Part shown: in pieces, positions 1-7,263 of the stretch | Position numbering within the stretch: position 1 is the first letter of the stretch | Layout: the number at the start of each line of letters is the position of its first letter | Notes under the pieces: model-generated | What the model was told of the DNA's origin: nothing | The model's input: the letters and a program-made list of their open reading frames with translations, nothing else | The model's database searches: none | Made by a program: the position numbers and the translations under genes | DNA from: Syntrophomonadaceae bacterium | GTDB lineage: Bacteria > Bacillota > Dethiobacteria > DTU022 | Reading direction: 5' to 3' | Assembly: GCA_007127255.1 (NCBI GenBank) | Contig: SKZS01000085.1 | Location: 1-14,111 of the forward strand | Length of the DNA stretch: 14,111 nucleotides

Positions 1-503
1 AAGTAATCTGCACCTTCAGATCCGACTACAAAACGCTTCTGGCCATTTAAGATATAGTGATCGCCATCTTTTACAGCTGTGCAGGTAGCCCCAAAAAAAT
101 CTGAGCCGCCGCGCGGTTCTGTTAAAGCTTCCGCAGCAGTCAGCCGCCCTTCAATAGTCGGGCGAAGGTATTTTTCTTTTAGCATCTCTGAACCGAACTT
201 ATCGATTGCCTCACCGACAATACTGACCAGTGAGTAGAGACAACCCAGTGATGTCCCGAGAACCCCGACTTCCTCCAGGGCAACTATTTCTGAAGTCCAG
301 GGCATACCCCGCCCTCCGTATTTTTCCGGAAAACGCAGGCCGAGCAAACCACGGGCGGCAGCTTTCTCCAGGAACTCACGAGGGTAACGTACTTTGTCTT
401 CGTCCATATCCCGCAGAAGCTGCTTATCAACATCTTCCTTTACGAAAGCACGCACCTCTTCTCGCAGTTTTTTTTCTTCAGTTGTCATAAGACAGTCCAG
501 CAT
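1..503 (-). CDS. Acyl-CoA dehydrogenase, N-terminal part (cut by window edge)
   Basis: Flavoenzyme that oxidises acyl-CoA to trans-2-enoyl-CoA and passes electrons to an electron-transfer flavoprotein. The reading frame is open from 503 to the window edge and gives 167 residues, less than half of a usual ~380-residue family member. The N-terminal helical domain is seen around FPEKYGG (residues 58-64). The hallmark of the middle beta domain, ALTEPRGGSD, lies at 126-135, close to the family consensus TEPxAGSD, followed by LNGQKRF (152-158). The catalytic glutamate would lie beyond the edge. I chose the ATG at 503 because GGAGGGG sits 7-8 bases before it; the ATG at 488 has no such site. The gene starts 20 bp after the stop of the NAD(P)H-hydrate repair gene on the same strand, so the two are probably cotranscribed. 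Chain-length specificity cannot be told. Confidence 0.93.
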   Translation of the reverse strand, partial: MLDCLMTTEEKKLREEVRAFVKEDVDKQLLRDMDEDKVRYPREFLEKAAARGLLGLRFPEKYGGRGMPWTSEIVALEEVGVLGTSLGCLYSLVSIVGEAIDKFGSEMLKEKYLRPTIEGRLTAAEALTEPRGGSDFFGATCTAVKDGDHYILNGQKRFVVGSEGADY

Positions 504-523
504 CCGGATCCCCTCCAAAAAGT

Positions 524-2104
524 TTATACGGGCCTTATCTTCTTAAGATAAGGATTACCCTCATAATGTTCATCACACTGTTCTAAATATTGAAAAGCTG
601 CTTTATAATTAGCGAGCACCTCACGGGCCATATGTCCCCGCCCGGGTGGAACCAGGTCACCTGCCAGACCGTGCATGAAAGCGCCGGCAGCAGCTGCCCT
701 ATCCGAAGGTATTCCCTGGGCAATAAAGGAAGTAACAAGACCGGTAAGCAAATCACCTGAACCGGCAGTAGAAAGAGACTGGTTACCGGTGGGATTTATA
801 AAAGCACTTCCGTCGGGAGAGGCGACAATAGTATTCGGGCCCTTAAGCATTATTATACATTCCCAGAGCCGGGTATTGTTCATCGCTACATCCAGTCGAC
901 TGCTCTGGACCTGCCCTGCTGATACTCCTGTCATGCGGGCCATCTCTCCCGGATGGGGAGTAATTACCGGCAGATACCTTGCTGAACGCAGCATATTCAT
1001 TTTTTTCCCCAGGGCAGCCAGGGCTCCTGCATCTAAAATCATCGGGACTGGACTTAACTGGACCAGCTTGTTCAGAAGTACCGAGGTTACATCTCCGGTG
1101 TCAAGCCCGGGACCGATAGCAAGAGCATCGCACTGCCCGGCTTTTTCTATAATTATTTCTGCTGCTTCCGGGCTGATTATGCCTTTCTCCTCTTCGGGCA
1201 GGGGGACTATAATAACCTCCATCATTTTAGCTTCCAGCGCAGGGCAGATACTCTCGGGCACAGCTAAATACACCAACCCTGCCCCCGCTGTCAAAGCAGA
1301 TTCCGCCGTCAACATCGCTGCCCCGGTCATGCCAGGCGATCCAGCTACGATCAAAACACGGCCTACACTGCCCTTATGGGCATCAACAGGCCGATCCGGC
1401 AAAATATCCCTGACAAATGAAGCGGTGACCAGGGTAACGATTTCTTCATCTAAAAGCGAATCGGGAACATTAATGTCAGCAACAATTATTTGCCCAGCCA
1501 GGCCTGCTCCCGGATGAAGGAACAAACCCAATTTAGGGCTGGCAAAAGTAACAGTCCAGTCAGCCTTAACGGCACAGCCCATAACTGCCCCGGTATCGGC
1601 ATTTACACCGGAGGGAATATCTACGGACAATACAGGAGCGCTGCAATTATTCACAGCATCGATAAGTTCAGCGGTATAACCTGTTACCTCGCGATCAACC
1701 CCGATACCAAGGAGAGCATCAATAACTAAATCGGCACATTTCAGATCGTCTTGCAAACTGTCTAGATCTGCTGACCCTGATATATATTGTAAAGGGAAGG
1801 CTGATTCTTTTATATATTTTTCATTTACTGCCGCCTCAGCACGGTAACTCCCCGGTTTAGCTGCACACCACAATGATACCTTGTAGCCTGCTTTCTTTAA
1901 AAGCCGGGCGGTTACGAGACCATCACCACCGTTATTGCCATGGCCGGCCAGCACAACAACCTGGGACTTTTTCGGCATTTTTGTAAATATAAACTCGGCA
2001 ACCCTGAGCCCTGCTGTCTCCATTAATACGATACCGGGCATCCCAAATACTTCAATAGTTTTCCGATCAGCCTCTTTCATTGAGTCGCGACTCAATATTT
2101 TCAA
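524..2104 (-). CDS. nnr: Bifunctional NAD(P)H-hydrate epimerase / ADP-dependent NAD(P)H-hydrate dehydratase
   Basis: Metabolite-repair enzyme that converts damaged, hydrated NADH and NADPH back to the active cofactors. The N-terminal epimerase domain (about residues 1-215) shows GHGNNGGDG at 54-62, then DALLGIG and SVDIPSGV. The C-terminal dehydratase domain of the ribokinase-like fold follows, with KGSVGRVLIVAGS, TPHPGE, MLKGPNT and STAGSGDLLTG, the ATP/ADP-binding signature with its catalytic Asp. From the TTG at 2104 the protein is 526 residues, the normal length for the fused form. I prefer this TTG because it yields MKILSRDSMKEADR, the usual family start, and lies behind GGGAAGGGTGA. The ATG at 2137, 11 codons upstream, has no ribosome site. 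It is divergent from rpsT and followed after 20 bp by the acyl-CoA dehydrogenase. The often-adjacent acpS is not present. Confidence 0.95.
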   Translation of the reverse strand: MKILSRDSMKEADRKTIEVFGMPGIVLMETAGLRVAEFIFTKMPKKSQVVVLAGHGNNGGDGLVTARLLKKAGYKVSLWCAAKPGSYRAEAAVNEKYIKESAFPLQYISGSADLDSLQDDLKCADLVIDALLGIGVDREVTGYTAELIDAVNNCSAPVLSVDIPSGVNADTGAVMGCAVKADWTVTFASPKLGLFLHPGAGLAGQIIVADINVPDSLLDEEIVTLVTASFVRDILPDRPVDAHKGSVGRVLIVAGSPGMTGAAMLTAESALTAGAGLVYLAVPESICPALEAKMMEVIIVPLPEEEKGIISPEAAEIIIEKAGQCDALAIGPGLDTGDVTSVLLNKLVQLSPVPMILDAGALAALGKKMNMLRSARYLPVITPHPGEMARMTGVSAGQVQSSRLDVAMNNTRLWECIIMLKGPNTIVASPDGSAFINPTGNQSLSTAGSGDLLTGLVTSFIAQGIPSDRAAAAGAFMHGLAGDLVPPGRGHMAREVLANYKAAFQYLEQCDEHYEGNPYLKKIRPV

Positions 2105-2196
2105 AATGCTCACCCTTCCCGAAGTATCATTCAGCATTTGATTACTTCGATATCAGTTCATTTTACTCCTTCTTGATAGAAATATTGTAAAGAAGC

Positions 2197-2225
2197 TTGC
2201 ATTTTACCGGCACTGATGGTAATAT
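2197..2225 (+). promoter_or_regulatory. Sigma-A promoter of rpsT
   Basis: A -35 box TTGCAT (2197-2202) and a -10 box TAATAT (2220-2225) are separated by exactly 17 bp. The two bases TG at 2217-2218 form an extended -10 (TGnTAATAT). Transcription would start near 2232, leaving a leader of about 30 nt before the TTG start of rpsT. This is read directly from the sequence and is untested. Confidence 0.7.
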
Positions 2226-2260
2226 TTTATTGCCTTAAGCAAAGAAAGGAGGTTAAAAGT

Positions 2261-2530
2261 TTGCCTAATATAAGATCGGCTGCAAAAAGAGCCAGACAAA
2301 ACTTGAAACGTGAAGACCGCAACCGGCGGACTAAGAGTTCACTTAAAACAGCCATCCGCCGTTTCGAAGAATCCCTTACAAGCGGAGACCGTGAAGAAAC
2401 CAGGGACAAATTAAATGCAGCAGTCAGCCAGATTGACAAAGCGGTATCAAAAGGGATCTTGCATAAAAATAATGCAGCCCGCAAGAAATCTTACCTGAAC
2501 CGAGTGTTTCACAAGAGTGAGGCTGTATAG
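2261..2530 (+). CDS. rpsT: 30S ribosomal protein S20
   Basis: Small-subunit ribosomal protein that binds 16S rRNA. The 89-residue product begins (M)PNIRSAAKRARQNLKRE, matching the conserved S20 start, and is lysine/arginine-rich throughout, ending near the conserved KGILHKNNAARKKS region (87-90 residues is normal). The start is a TTG at 2261 placed 8 bp after a perfect AGGAGG. The frame stays open upstream to an ATG at 2216, but that ATG lies at the promoter and would add a non-S20 extension. E. coli rpsT also starts with UUG, where it takes part in autoregulation by S20; the same weak start here may serve a similar purpose (inference). It is monocistronic, from its own promoter to the terminator at 2566-2636. 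Confidence 0.97.
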   Translation: MPNIRSAAKRARQNLKREDRNRRTKSSLKTAIRRFEESLTSGDREETRDKLNAAVSQIDKAVSKGILHKNNAARKKSYLNRVFHKSEAV

Positions 2531-2565
2531 GTTTTAAATAAGATAAGCCCATCCAGGCGAATACA

Positions 2566-2636
2566 AAAACCGACCCTTGTCCGAAATAGGTGGACGGTCC
2601 GAGGTAGGTGGACGGCAGGTCGGTTTTGGTTTTATT
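2566..2636. terminator. Bidirectional intrinsic terminator after rpsT
   Basis: A perfect 10-bp inverted repeat, AAAACCGACC (2566-2575) and GGTCGGTTTT (2618-2627), is followed on the plus strand by GGTTTTATT and on the minus strand by TTTTTG. It can therefore stop rpsT from the left and the small minus-strand gene from the right. The 42-nt interval between the arms is long for a terminator loop and consists mostly of an 18-bp tandem repeat that can fold by itself. Confidence 0.75.
2579..2614. repeat. 18-bp tandem repeat (two units) inside the terminator
   Basis: Two adjacent 18-bp units run 2579-2596 and 2597-2614, reading GTCCGARRTAGGTGGACG with RR = AA in the first and GG in the second. Each unit starts with GTCC and ends with GGAC(G), so each can form a small hairpin in addition to the outer terminator stem. 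The copies are 16/18 identical. Confidence 0.85.
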
Positions 2637-2660
2637 ATATAATAGAGTCATTTAGTGTGA

Positions 2661-2831
2661 CTATGACTTTGTACAGGGCGCGTTGTTATCAATAAGCAGT
2701 TCAACCATCCAGGCCCTGGCCTGGCCGACAAAACACTGTGTACACCCATCATAACGCTGTTCGTATTCATAGCCACGCTGGTAAACTTCTAACATTATTT
2801 TTTCTTTATCGACTTTTGAACCGGTATCCAT
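2661..2831 (-). CDS. Small protein resembling the N-terminus of the C_GCAxxG_C_C redox family (possibly truncated)
   Basis: A 56-residue frame from ATG 2831 to TAG 2661, with AGGGAGG 7 bp before the ATG, so it looks translated. The ATG at 2837, two codons earlier, lies on top of the ribosome site and is less likely. The segment VYQRGYEYEQRYDGCTQC resembles the start of C_GCAxxG_C_C proteins, which usually read YEYE..Y.GCSQC and continue to 120-150 residues with more cysteines. After GCTQC the similarity stops and the frame ends with NNAPCTKS, leaving three cysteines. It is therefore either a decayed fragment or a genuine short derivative. It lies between a MITE and the bidirectional terminator. 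No function is claimed. Confidence 0.5.
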   Translation of the reverse strand: MDTGSKVDKEKIMLEVYQRGYEYEQRYDGCTQCFVGQARAWMVELLIDNNAPCTKS

Positions 2832-2876
2832 AGTCATCCCTCCCTGTCTTATTGTCTGCTCTTAAAATATATTTTT

Positions 2877-2953
2877 GTAACTGCTCAGGCATAAACTGCC
2901 GTGCCAAGGGGACGGCTTATCATTAACCAAGGCGTATCGGGCTGAGCAGTTAC
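2877..2953 (-). mobile_element. MITE copy 1 (77 bp, short form) with 8-bp target duplication
   Basis: Non-coding element with 12-bp terminal inverted repeats, GTAACTGCTCAG at 2877-2888 and CTGAGCAGTTAC at 2942-2953. ATATTTTT occurs directly on both sides (2869-2876 and 2954-2961), an 8-bp target-site duplication, although the AT-rich context weakens that call. The reverse complement matches the two ends of the element at 11299-11442 at 75 of 77 positions, lacking 67 internal bases. Ends starting with GTAA and 8-bp duplications are features of the IS66 family, so mobilisation by an IS66-type transposase is plausible (inference). It is inserted a few bases after the holA stop codon. No transposase is encoded. 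Confidence 0.85.
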
Positions 2954-2965
2954 ATATTTTTTATA

Positions 2966-4057
2966 TTATACACCAATATTGGCAGCACTTTGGATGTAAT
3001 CAATTCTGCTTAAAATCAGCTTAAGAGCCTCTGAAGGTTCAATGCGACCTGTTTTAATCTGCTGATCCGTCCTCTGCAGGGCCAGAAGTATATCTTCCAG
3101 GACAAACCTGTTATATAAAACTGCCTGCTCCCTCAGCTTTCGGGCAACAAAAGGATGCACTTCTAAAGCAGAAACAAACTCACTTTGGGGCAAGCCGTCT
3201 TCCATCAGGCAGCAGGTCTGTAAAAGCAGACGGTAATGACGAACAAGCATGAAAAATATTAGCAGGGGTTTTTCACGCCTTCTTAATAAAAGATCCAAGA
3301 TATCGTAAGCCCGGGTTATATTACCCTCGGCCATGGCATCAGACAGTTTGAAAACATCACCCTGAATGTCTCCTGAAAAGAGGGCTTCTACAGTTTGAAC
3401 GGTAATGTTTTTTTCTTCTTCACCCAGGAAAGTGCAGTACTTTTCCAGCTCATTGGAAAGATAGTGCAGGTTTTGATCTCCTGCCGCCAGCAGCTTTTCA
3501 ACTGCGGGTCGTTCAATATCTTTACCGAGCTTCGAAACCCTATTCCTGATCCAGGCCGCCAGGGCTTCCCCTTTCAGGGGATTACACTCAATCACAACTC
3601 CTTTTTTATCGATAATCTTAAAAAGACGCCTGCGGCGATCTACTCTTGCAGCATGGAAAACAAGGATACTATCCGGGACACCTGAAGCGCTTTGTTTCAG
3701 ATAGTTCTCCAATAGTTCGCTGTCTGATTTTTCCCTGCTTTCTTCCGACCTTTCTTCTTCAGACTGATTTTTTTCATCTGTTTTAACCGGCGGGACCAGA
3801 TACGGCGGATTATCTGCAATCAGCAGGCGGCGCCTGGCAAACAAACCTGATTCGCCAAGTCTGGCCAGTAATTCTTCAAGATCGAGAGAGCCTCCTGTTA
3901 TTTTTTCCTGGCCGAATTCGCACTCCTGCCCGAGAAACGCAACAGCAAGCTGGTGGGTAAGTTCTTCCTGCAGATATTTTTCTTCACCATAAAACAGGTA
4001 AACCGGGGCAAAGTTGCCCTGTTTGACCTTTTTAATAAAGACCTGGAAAGATATCAT
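2966..4057 (-). CDS. holA: DNA polymerase III subunit delta
   Basis: Clamp-loader subunit that opens the beta sliding clamp during chromosome replication. The 363-residue protein has the family's opening, NFAPVYLFYGEEKYL (residues 15-29), then SLDLEELLARLGESGLFARRRLLI. The middle is a clearly recognisable HolA pattern (AARVDRRRRLFKIIDKKG; NLHYLSNELEKYC; GDVFKLSDAMAEGN), and the C-terminal helical domain carries the collar region. A charged stretch rich in Glu, Ser and Lys at about 91-113 looks like a low-complexity insertion. The ATG overlaps the last base of the trkH stop (TAATG), suggesting translational coupling. In many Gram-positive bacteria holA directly follows comEC; here it follows trkH instead and comEC is about 7.5 kb away. 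A MITE begins within 15 bp of its stop. Confidence 0.95.
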   Translation of the reverse strand: MISFQVFIKKVKQGNFAPVYLFYGEEKYLQEELTHQLAVAFLGQECEFGQEKITGGSLDLEELLARLGESGLFARRRLLIADNPPYLVPPVKTDEKNQSEEERSEESREKSDSELLENYLKQSASGVPDSILVFHAARVDRRRRLFKIIDKKGVVIECNPLKGEALAAWIRNRVSKLGKDIERPAVEKLLAAGDQNLHYLSNELEKYCTFLGEEEKNITVQTVEALFSGDIQGDVFKLSDAMAEGNITRAYDILDLLLRRREKPLLIFFMLVRHYRLLLQTCCLMEDGLPQSEFVSALEVHPFVARKLREQAVLYNRFVLEDILLALQRTDQQIKTGRIEPSEALKLILSRIDYIQSAANIGV

Positions 4058-5538
4058 TAAATATAGCCTCTCATCCCTCTGTTTCTCTTCCAGAGACGCC
4101 TTGATTCAGGCAGAAATATCACCAGAACGGTGTATACTTCAAGACGCCCGACAACCATCATCACGATTAGAAGAAACTGCCCAGCGGGCGGAATGATCCG
4201 GTAGGTTTCTGCCGGACCTACACCTGCTAAGCCGGGACCAACGTTACCTATTGTTGCCGCTACGGCAGAAAAAGCCGTCTCAAAATCAAGTCCCATAAAT
4301 GCAAGGGCAAGGGTTGCCAGGGCAGTAAGGGTAATATAAAGAAACCCAAAACCCATCACGGGGCGCAGCACATCGTCACTGACATGCTGCTGTCCCATCT
4401 TAACCGTAGATATTGCCGAAGGGTGTATAACCTGGCGAAGTTCGCGCAGGGCATATTTAAACATCAACATCCAGCGGGCCTGTTTCATGGCACCCCCCGT
4501 TGAACCGCCGCAGGCGCCAAAAAACATCATAAGCAGCAAAAAAAGCCGGGAAAAGCTGGGCCAGGCATCAAAATCAACCGTGGCATAACCCGTTGTAGTC
4601 GTAATAGAAACCACCTGGAAAGCGCTCTGGCGCAGGAAAGCAAAAAAACCTCCTGTACCAAACTCGTAGGTATTGATTGTAACAAGAATTATGCCCGCTG
4701 CAATTACCGCCAGGTAAAAACGCAGTTCAGGGTTTTTAAATATTTTTAAGTCACCCCGAATAAGGCGGAAATAGAGAGCAAAGTTGATCCCGGCAAAGAG
4801 CATAAAAAAGATAATCACGATTTCAGCCATGGGATTATTAAAGGCAGCAATACTGGCATTATAAGTTGAAAAACCACCCGTGGGCATGGTAGTCAGGGCA
4901 TGACAAAGCGAATCGTAAAAGCTTAGACCGCAAAACATTAAAAGCAGCAGCTGGATTATTGTTAAAGTCACATAAATCAACCACAGGCGACGCGCAGTTT
5001 CCACAACCCGCGGCACGACTCTTTCCGCTACCGGTCCGGGAATTTCAGCTTTAAACATGGTCATGCTTCGGAAACCGAATCGGGGCAGAATGGCCAGGAA
5101 TAGAACGATAATCCCCATACCACCCAACCACTGGGTAAAGCTGCGCCAGAGCAGTATCCCGCGGGGCAAAATTTCTATATCTTCAATCAGGGTAGCTCCG
5201 GTAGTGGTAAAGCCCGAGATTGATTCAAAAAATGCATGCAGGTAGTTGCCTTCAAAAACACCATAAAAATGGTAGGGCAGGGCTCCAAAGATGCCGGCGA
5301 CGAACCAGGCCATTGTAACCATGGTAAAATTTTCGACTATACTAAGCTCTCTGCCTTTTGAAGGAGAAAAGAACCAGTAAAAAAAACCGCCGGTAGCGGT
5401 TGTGAATATGATTGCCAGTAAGAAAGCAATCCTATCCGGCCCCTGTTCTCCCAGGGACCACAGCATTGAAAGAAACATTGAAAAGGCTAAAAACAGGAGC
5501 AGTATACCGATCAGGTAAAATATTCGAATACTGCGCAC
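4057..5538 (-). CDS. trkH: TrkH-family potassium uptake channel subunit
   Basis: Integral membrane subunit that conducts K+ (possibly Na+) into the cell, gated by a TrkA-type cytoplasmic ring. The 493-residue protein shows the four pore-loop repeats of the Trk/Ktr/HKT superfamily, each with its filter glycine: GFTTTGAT (109-116), TMPTGGFST (217-225), TTTTGYAT (313-320) and ATIGNVGPG (428-436). Hydrophobic helices flank each loop, and FFGACGGSTGGAMK (339-352) matches the conserved gating segment of the third repeat. It starts at GTG 5538, 7 bp after a perfect AGGAGG. It lies 53 bp after trkA and overlaps holA by one base. Ion selectivity and the coupled ion cannot be told from sequence. Confidence 0.95.
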   Translation of the reverse strand: MRSIRIFYLIGILLLFLAFSMFLSMLWSLGEQGPDRIAFLLAIIFTTATGGFFYWFFSPSKGRELSIVENFTMVTMAWFVAGIFGALPYHFYGVFEGNYLHAFFESISGFTTTGATLIEDIEILPRGILLWRSFTQWLGGMGIIVLFLAILPRFGFRSMTMFKAEIPGPVAERVVPRVVETARRLWLIYVTLTIIQLLLLMFCGLSFYDSLCHALTTMPTGGFSTYNASIAAFNNPMAEIVIIFFMLFAGINFALYFRLIRGDLKIFKNPELRFYLAVIAAGIILVTINTYEFGTGGFFAFLRQSAFQVVSITTTTGYATVDFDAWPSFSRLFLLLMMFFGACGGSTGGAMKQARWMLMFKYALRELRQVIHPSAISTVKMGQQHVSDDVLRPVMGFGFLYITLTALATLALAFMGLDFETAFSAVAATIGNVGPGLAGVGPAETYRIIPPAGQFLLIVMMVVGRLEVYTVLVIFLPESRRLWKRNRGMRGYI

Positions 5539-5591
5539 AGGTTAACCTCCTTGCCTGCAAAATAATGCCTGTTTCTTAAACAGCAGGGCGA

Positions 5592-6998
5592 TCAATCTTC
5601 TTCAATATGAATCAACTTATTACGTAGATATTCCCTGTCCTCTTTTCCGATTGCAGGAGCAAAATAACGATCCAGTTTGGAACTAACTTTTGGTATAGTA
5701 AATAGAACCAGGTGGTCATCGGGCAGCAATCTCGTATTGCCATTTGGAATGATAACCTCACCACTGCGTACGATAGACCCGATCAGCATGCCGCGGGGCA
5801 GGTTAGCGGAGGCAATTTTTTTGTTAGCTACCCTGGCAGATTCTGGCAGAATCATTTCAATAACCTCTGCCTTTTCATCCTGCAGAATCGAAAGGGCAAC
5901 CACATCTTCTTTACGGGTTAACCTGAGTATCTGTGCCGCAGCCAACAGGCGCGGATTAATCACGCTATCGATACCTAAAGCATTGTAAACAGGAACATAC
6001 TGGGGCTTCATAACCTCACAGATTATTTTTTTAACACCAAACTGTCGGGCCAGCAAAGCCGCAACAATATTATTGCGATCATCGCCTGTTGCTGCGACAA
6101 CGGCATCAGCCCAGTCTGTATCTTCTTCTTTAAGTAAGGCTATTTCAGTAGCATCACCCTGGACAACCAGGGTTTTATTCAAATCACGGCATAACTCTTC
6201 ACAGCGTTCTTCGCTTTTTTCAATCAGCTTAACATTAAACTGCTGTTTGCTATTTTCCAGCAGCAGGGCGAGCTGGCGGCCGATCATCCCTCCACCGAGA
6301 ATACTGACCTGGTTGATCCTGGTTTTGTCATGATGCAGCATGGAACTGATATCCTTCAAAGTACGGGACTTCCCAAGCAAATATACTTTATTTCCGGGAT
6401 AAACAATATCGCTGCCCCCGGGCACAATAAATTTACCCGTATGATCGCTAATACCGACAATGATTGCATCAGGGTTGAGAGGTAAATCACGCAAAGGTAC
6501 TCCCGTAATATCAGCTTCAGAACCGACGACTACTCCGAGCATCATAACCTTGCCGCTGTTAAAATATTCCACTTCCGCTGCATCGGGAAAATGCAGCATC
6601 TTTGAAATTTCCATAGCTGCAACCCGTTCGGGGTTGATTACGATATCGATGCCGAGCTGTTTTGGGGTTAAAACTGATGTATCTCCGGCATAACCCGAAT
6701 TGCGAATGCGGCAGACTGTGATTGGAACGTCATACTGCTTGGCCAGCATGCAGGCTATTATGTTTACTTCGTCAACCTGGGTAACAGCGATCATCATATC
6801 GGCATTTTTTATGTCAGCTTCTTCCAATACAGCAGCATTAGCCCCGTTATTTTCAATAACCATCACATCAAGCGCTTCTCTAAAGCGCCTGGCCTTGACT
6901 TCGTTCTTTTCGATGACAATAACATCCTGGGCCTTTTCTGAGAGATTGCGGGCCAGTTCATAACCGACCCCGCCGCCGCCAACAATTATAATATGCAT
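5592..6998 (-). CDS. trkA: Trk potassium uptake regulator TrkA (two RCK domains)
   Basis: Cytoplasmic nucleotide-binding protein that assembles under TrkH and gates K+ entry. The 468-residue protein is a tandem duplication: RCK_N with GGGGVG at residues 7-12 and the acidic residue after strand 2 (VIVIE30), RCK_C at about 140-220, a second RCK_N with GGGMIG at 235-240 and LIEKSEE, then a second RCK_C at about 370-450. Both Rossmann motifs appear intact. Start ATG 6998; upstream is AAAGGTAGG, rather far from the ATG (11 bp), so initiation may be modest. It is the first gene of trkA-trkH-holA. It has its own promoter at 7186-7214 and a leader with an intrinsic terminator about 22 bp before the ATG, so expression is likely controlled by attenuation. 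Confidence 0.95.
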   Translation of the reverse strand: MHIIIVGGGGVGYELARNLSEKAQDVIVIEKNEVKARRFREALDVMVIENNGANAAVLEEADIKNADMMIAVTQVDEVNIIACMLAKQYDVPITVCRIRNSGYAGDTSVLTPKQLGIDIVINPERVAAMEISKMLHFPDAAEVEYFNSGKVMMLGVVVGSEADITGVPLRDLPLNPDAIIVGISDHTGKFIVPGGSDIVYPGNKVYLLGKSRTLKDISSMLHHDKTRINQVSILGGGMIGRQLALLLENSKQQFNVKLIEKSEERCEELCRDLNKTLVVQGDATEIALLKEEDTDWADAVVAATGDDRNNIVAALLARQFGVKKIICEVMKPQYVPVYNALGIDSVINPRLLAAAQILRLTRKEDVVALSILQDEKAEVIEMILPESARVANKKIASANLPRGMLIGSIVRSGEVIIPNGNTRLLPDDHLVLFTIPKVSSKLDRYFAPAIGKEDREYLRNKLIHIEED

Positions 6999-7179
6999 GA
7001 CCAGGATAACCTACCTTTCAGAAAAAAAAGAGACAGCGGCTACGCTGCCTCATCAGGGAGAAAAATTTAAATGCAAATCTATTTCCTGACCGACAACCTA
7101 TCAGTCTCTCCTGATAAGAGAAACCAGGCTTAAGAGCCTCCACCTTACGGCAGAACTGCCCTAAACGGTCTGGTAATCT
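6999..7179 (-). promoter_or_regulatory. Structured leader RNA of the trkA operon (candidate attenuator / riboswitch)
   Basis: A transcript from the promoter at 7186-7214 would have about 180 nt before trkA. Its first part can fold into a multi-branched structure. An outer helix pairs CCAGACCG (7173 to 7166) with CGGTCAGG (7092 to 7085; one A-A mismatch). Inside it are three hairpins at 7149-7160 (GGCA/TGCC), 7126-7139 (AGGCT/AGCCT) and 7099-7116 (TATCAG/CTGATA). An intrinsic terminator follows at 7021-7051. Alternative pairings exist: CTGCC of the first hairpin is complementary to GGCAG of the terminator, and the outer helix 3' strand (TCAGG) to CCTGA just before it. I do not recognise the c-di-AMP (ydaO) riboswitch or another known class. 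The fold is by eye. Confidence 0.6.
7021..7051 (-). terminator. Intrinsic terminator within the trkA leader
   Basis: On the minus strand GAGGCAGCG (7051 to 7043), loop TAGC, CGCTGTCTC (7038 to 7030) makes a 9-bp stem with one G-U pair, followed by eight T (7029 to 7022). It ends 22 bp before the trkA ATG and downstream of the operon's own promoter, so it lies in the leader and not after a gene. The FAH-family gene stops over 200 bp earlier, before the promoter. Confidence 0.85.
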
Positions 7180-7185
7180 AACTTC

Positions 7186-7214
7186 ATTATATACTATCAA
7201 CCGTTTAATGACAA
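7186..7214 (-). promoter_or_regulatory. Sigma-A promoter of the trkA-trkH-holA operon
   Basis: On the minus strand, -35 TTGTCA (7214 to 7209) and a perfect -10 TATAAT (7191 to 7186) have a 17-bp spacer. This is the best promoter match in the window. The predicted start is near 7179. Confidence 0.8.
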
Positions 7215-7263
7215 CAATATTTTTTATTAAAGTTAGCATAATTATTTCCTGCCTTAAAGTATC

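Noticed and set aside
675..1517. 280-codon open frame on the plus strand
   Set aside because: It lies entirely antisense to the nnr gene, lacks any recognisable domain and ribosome site, and has the composition expected of a shadow frame.
2160..2175. Two-codon ORF (ATG AAC TGA) after AAGGAG upstream of nnr on the minus strand
   Set aside because: The spacing from site to ATG is short and a match this small occurs by chance. No transcript start was evident upstream.
6999..7179. c-di-AMP (ydaO) riboswitch before trkA
   Set aside because: Expected from biology, but conserved blocks such as GGGGAACCA and the AGCTAACCTCG-like segment are not present. The leader remains unclassified.
7018..7239. 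73-codon minus-strand frame across the trkA leader
   Set aside because: Its ATG lies upstream of the strong trkA promoter and its last codons are the terminator T-run. Protein content looks random and the RNA structure explains the region better.
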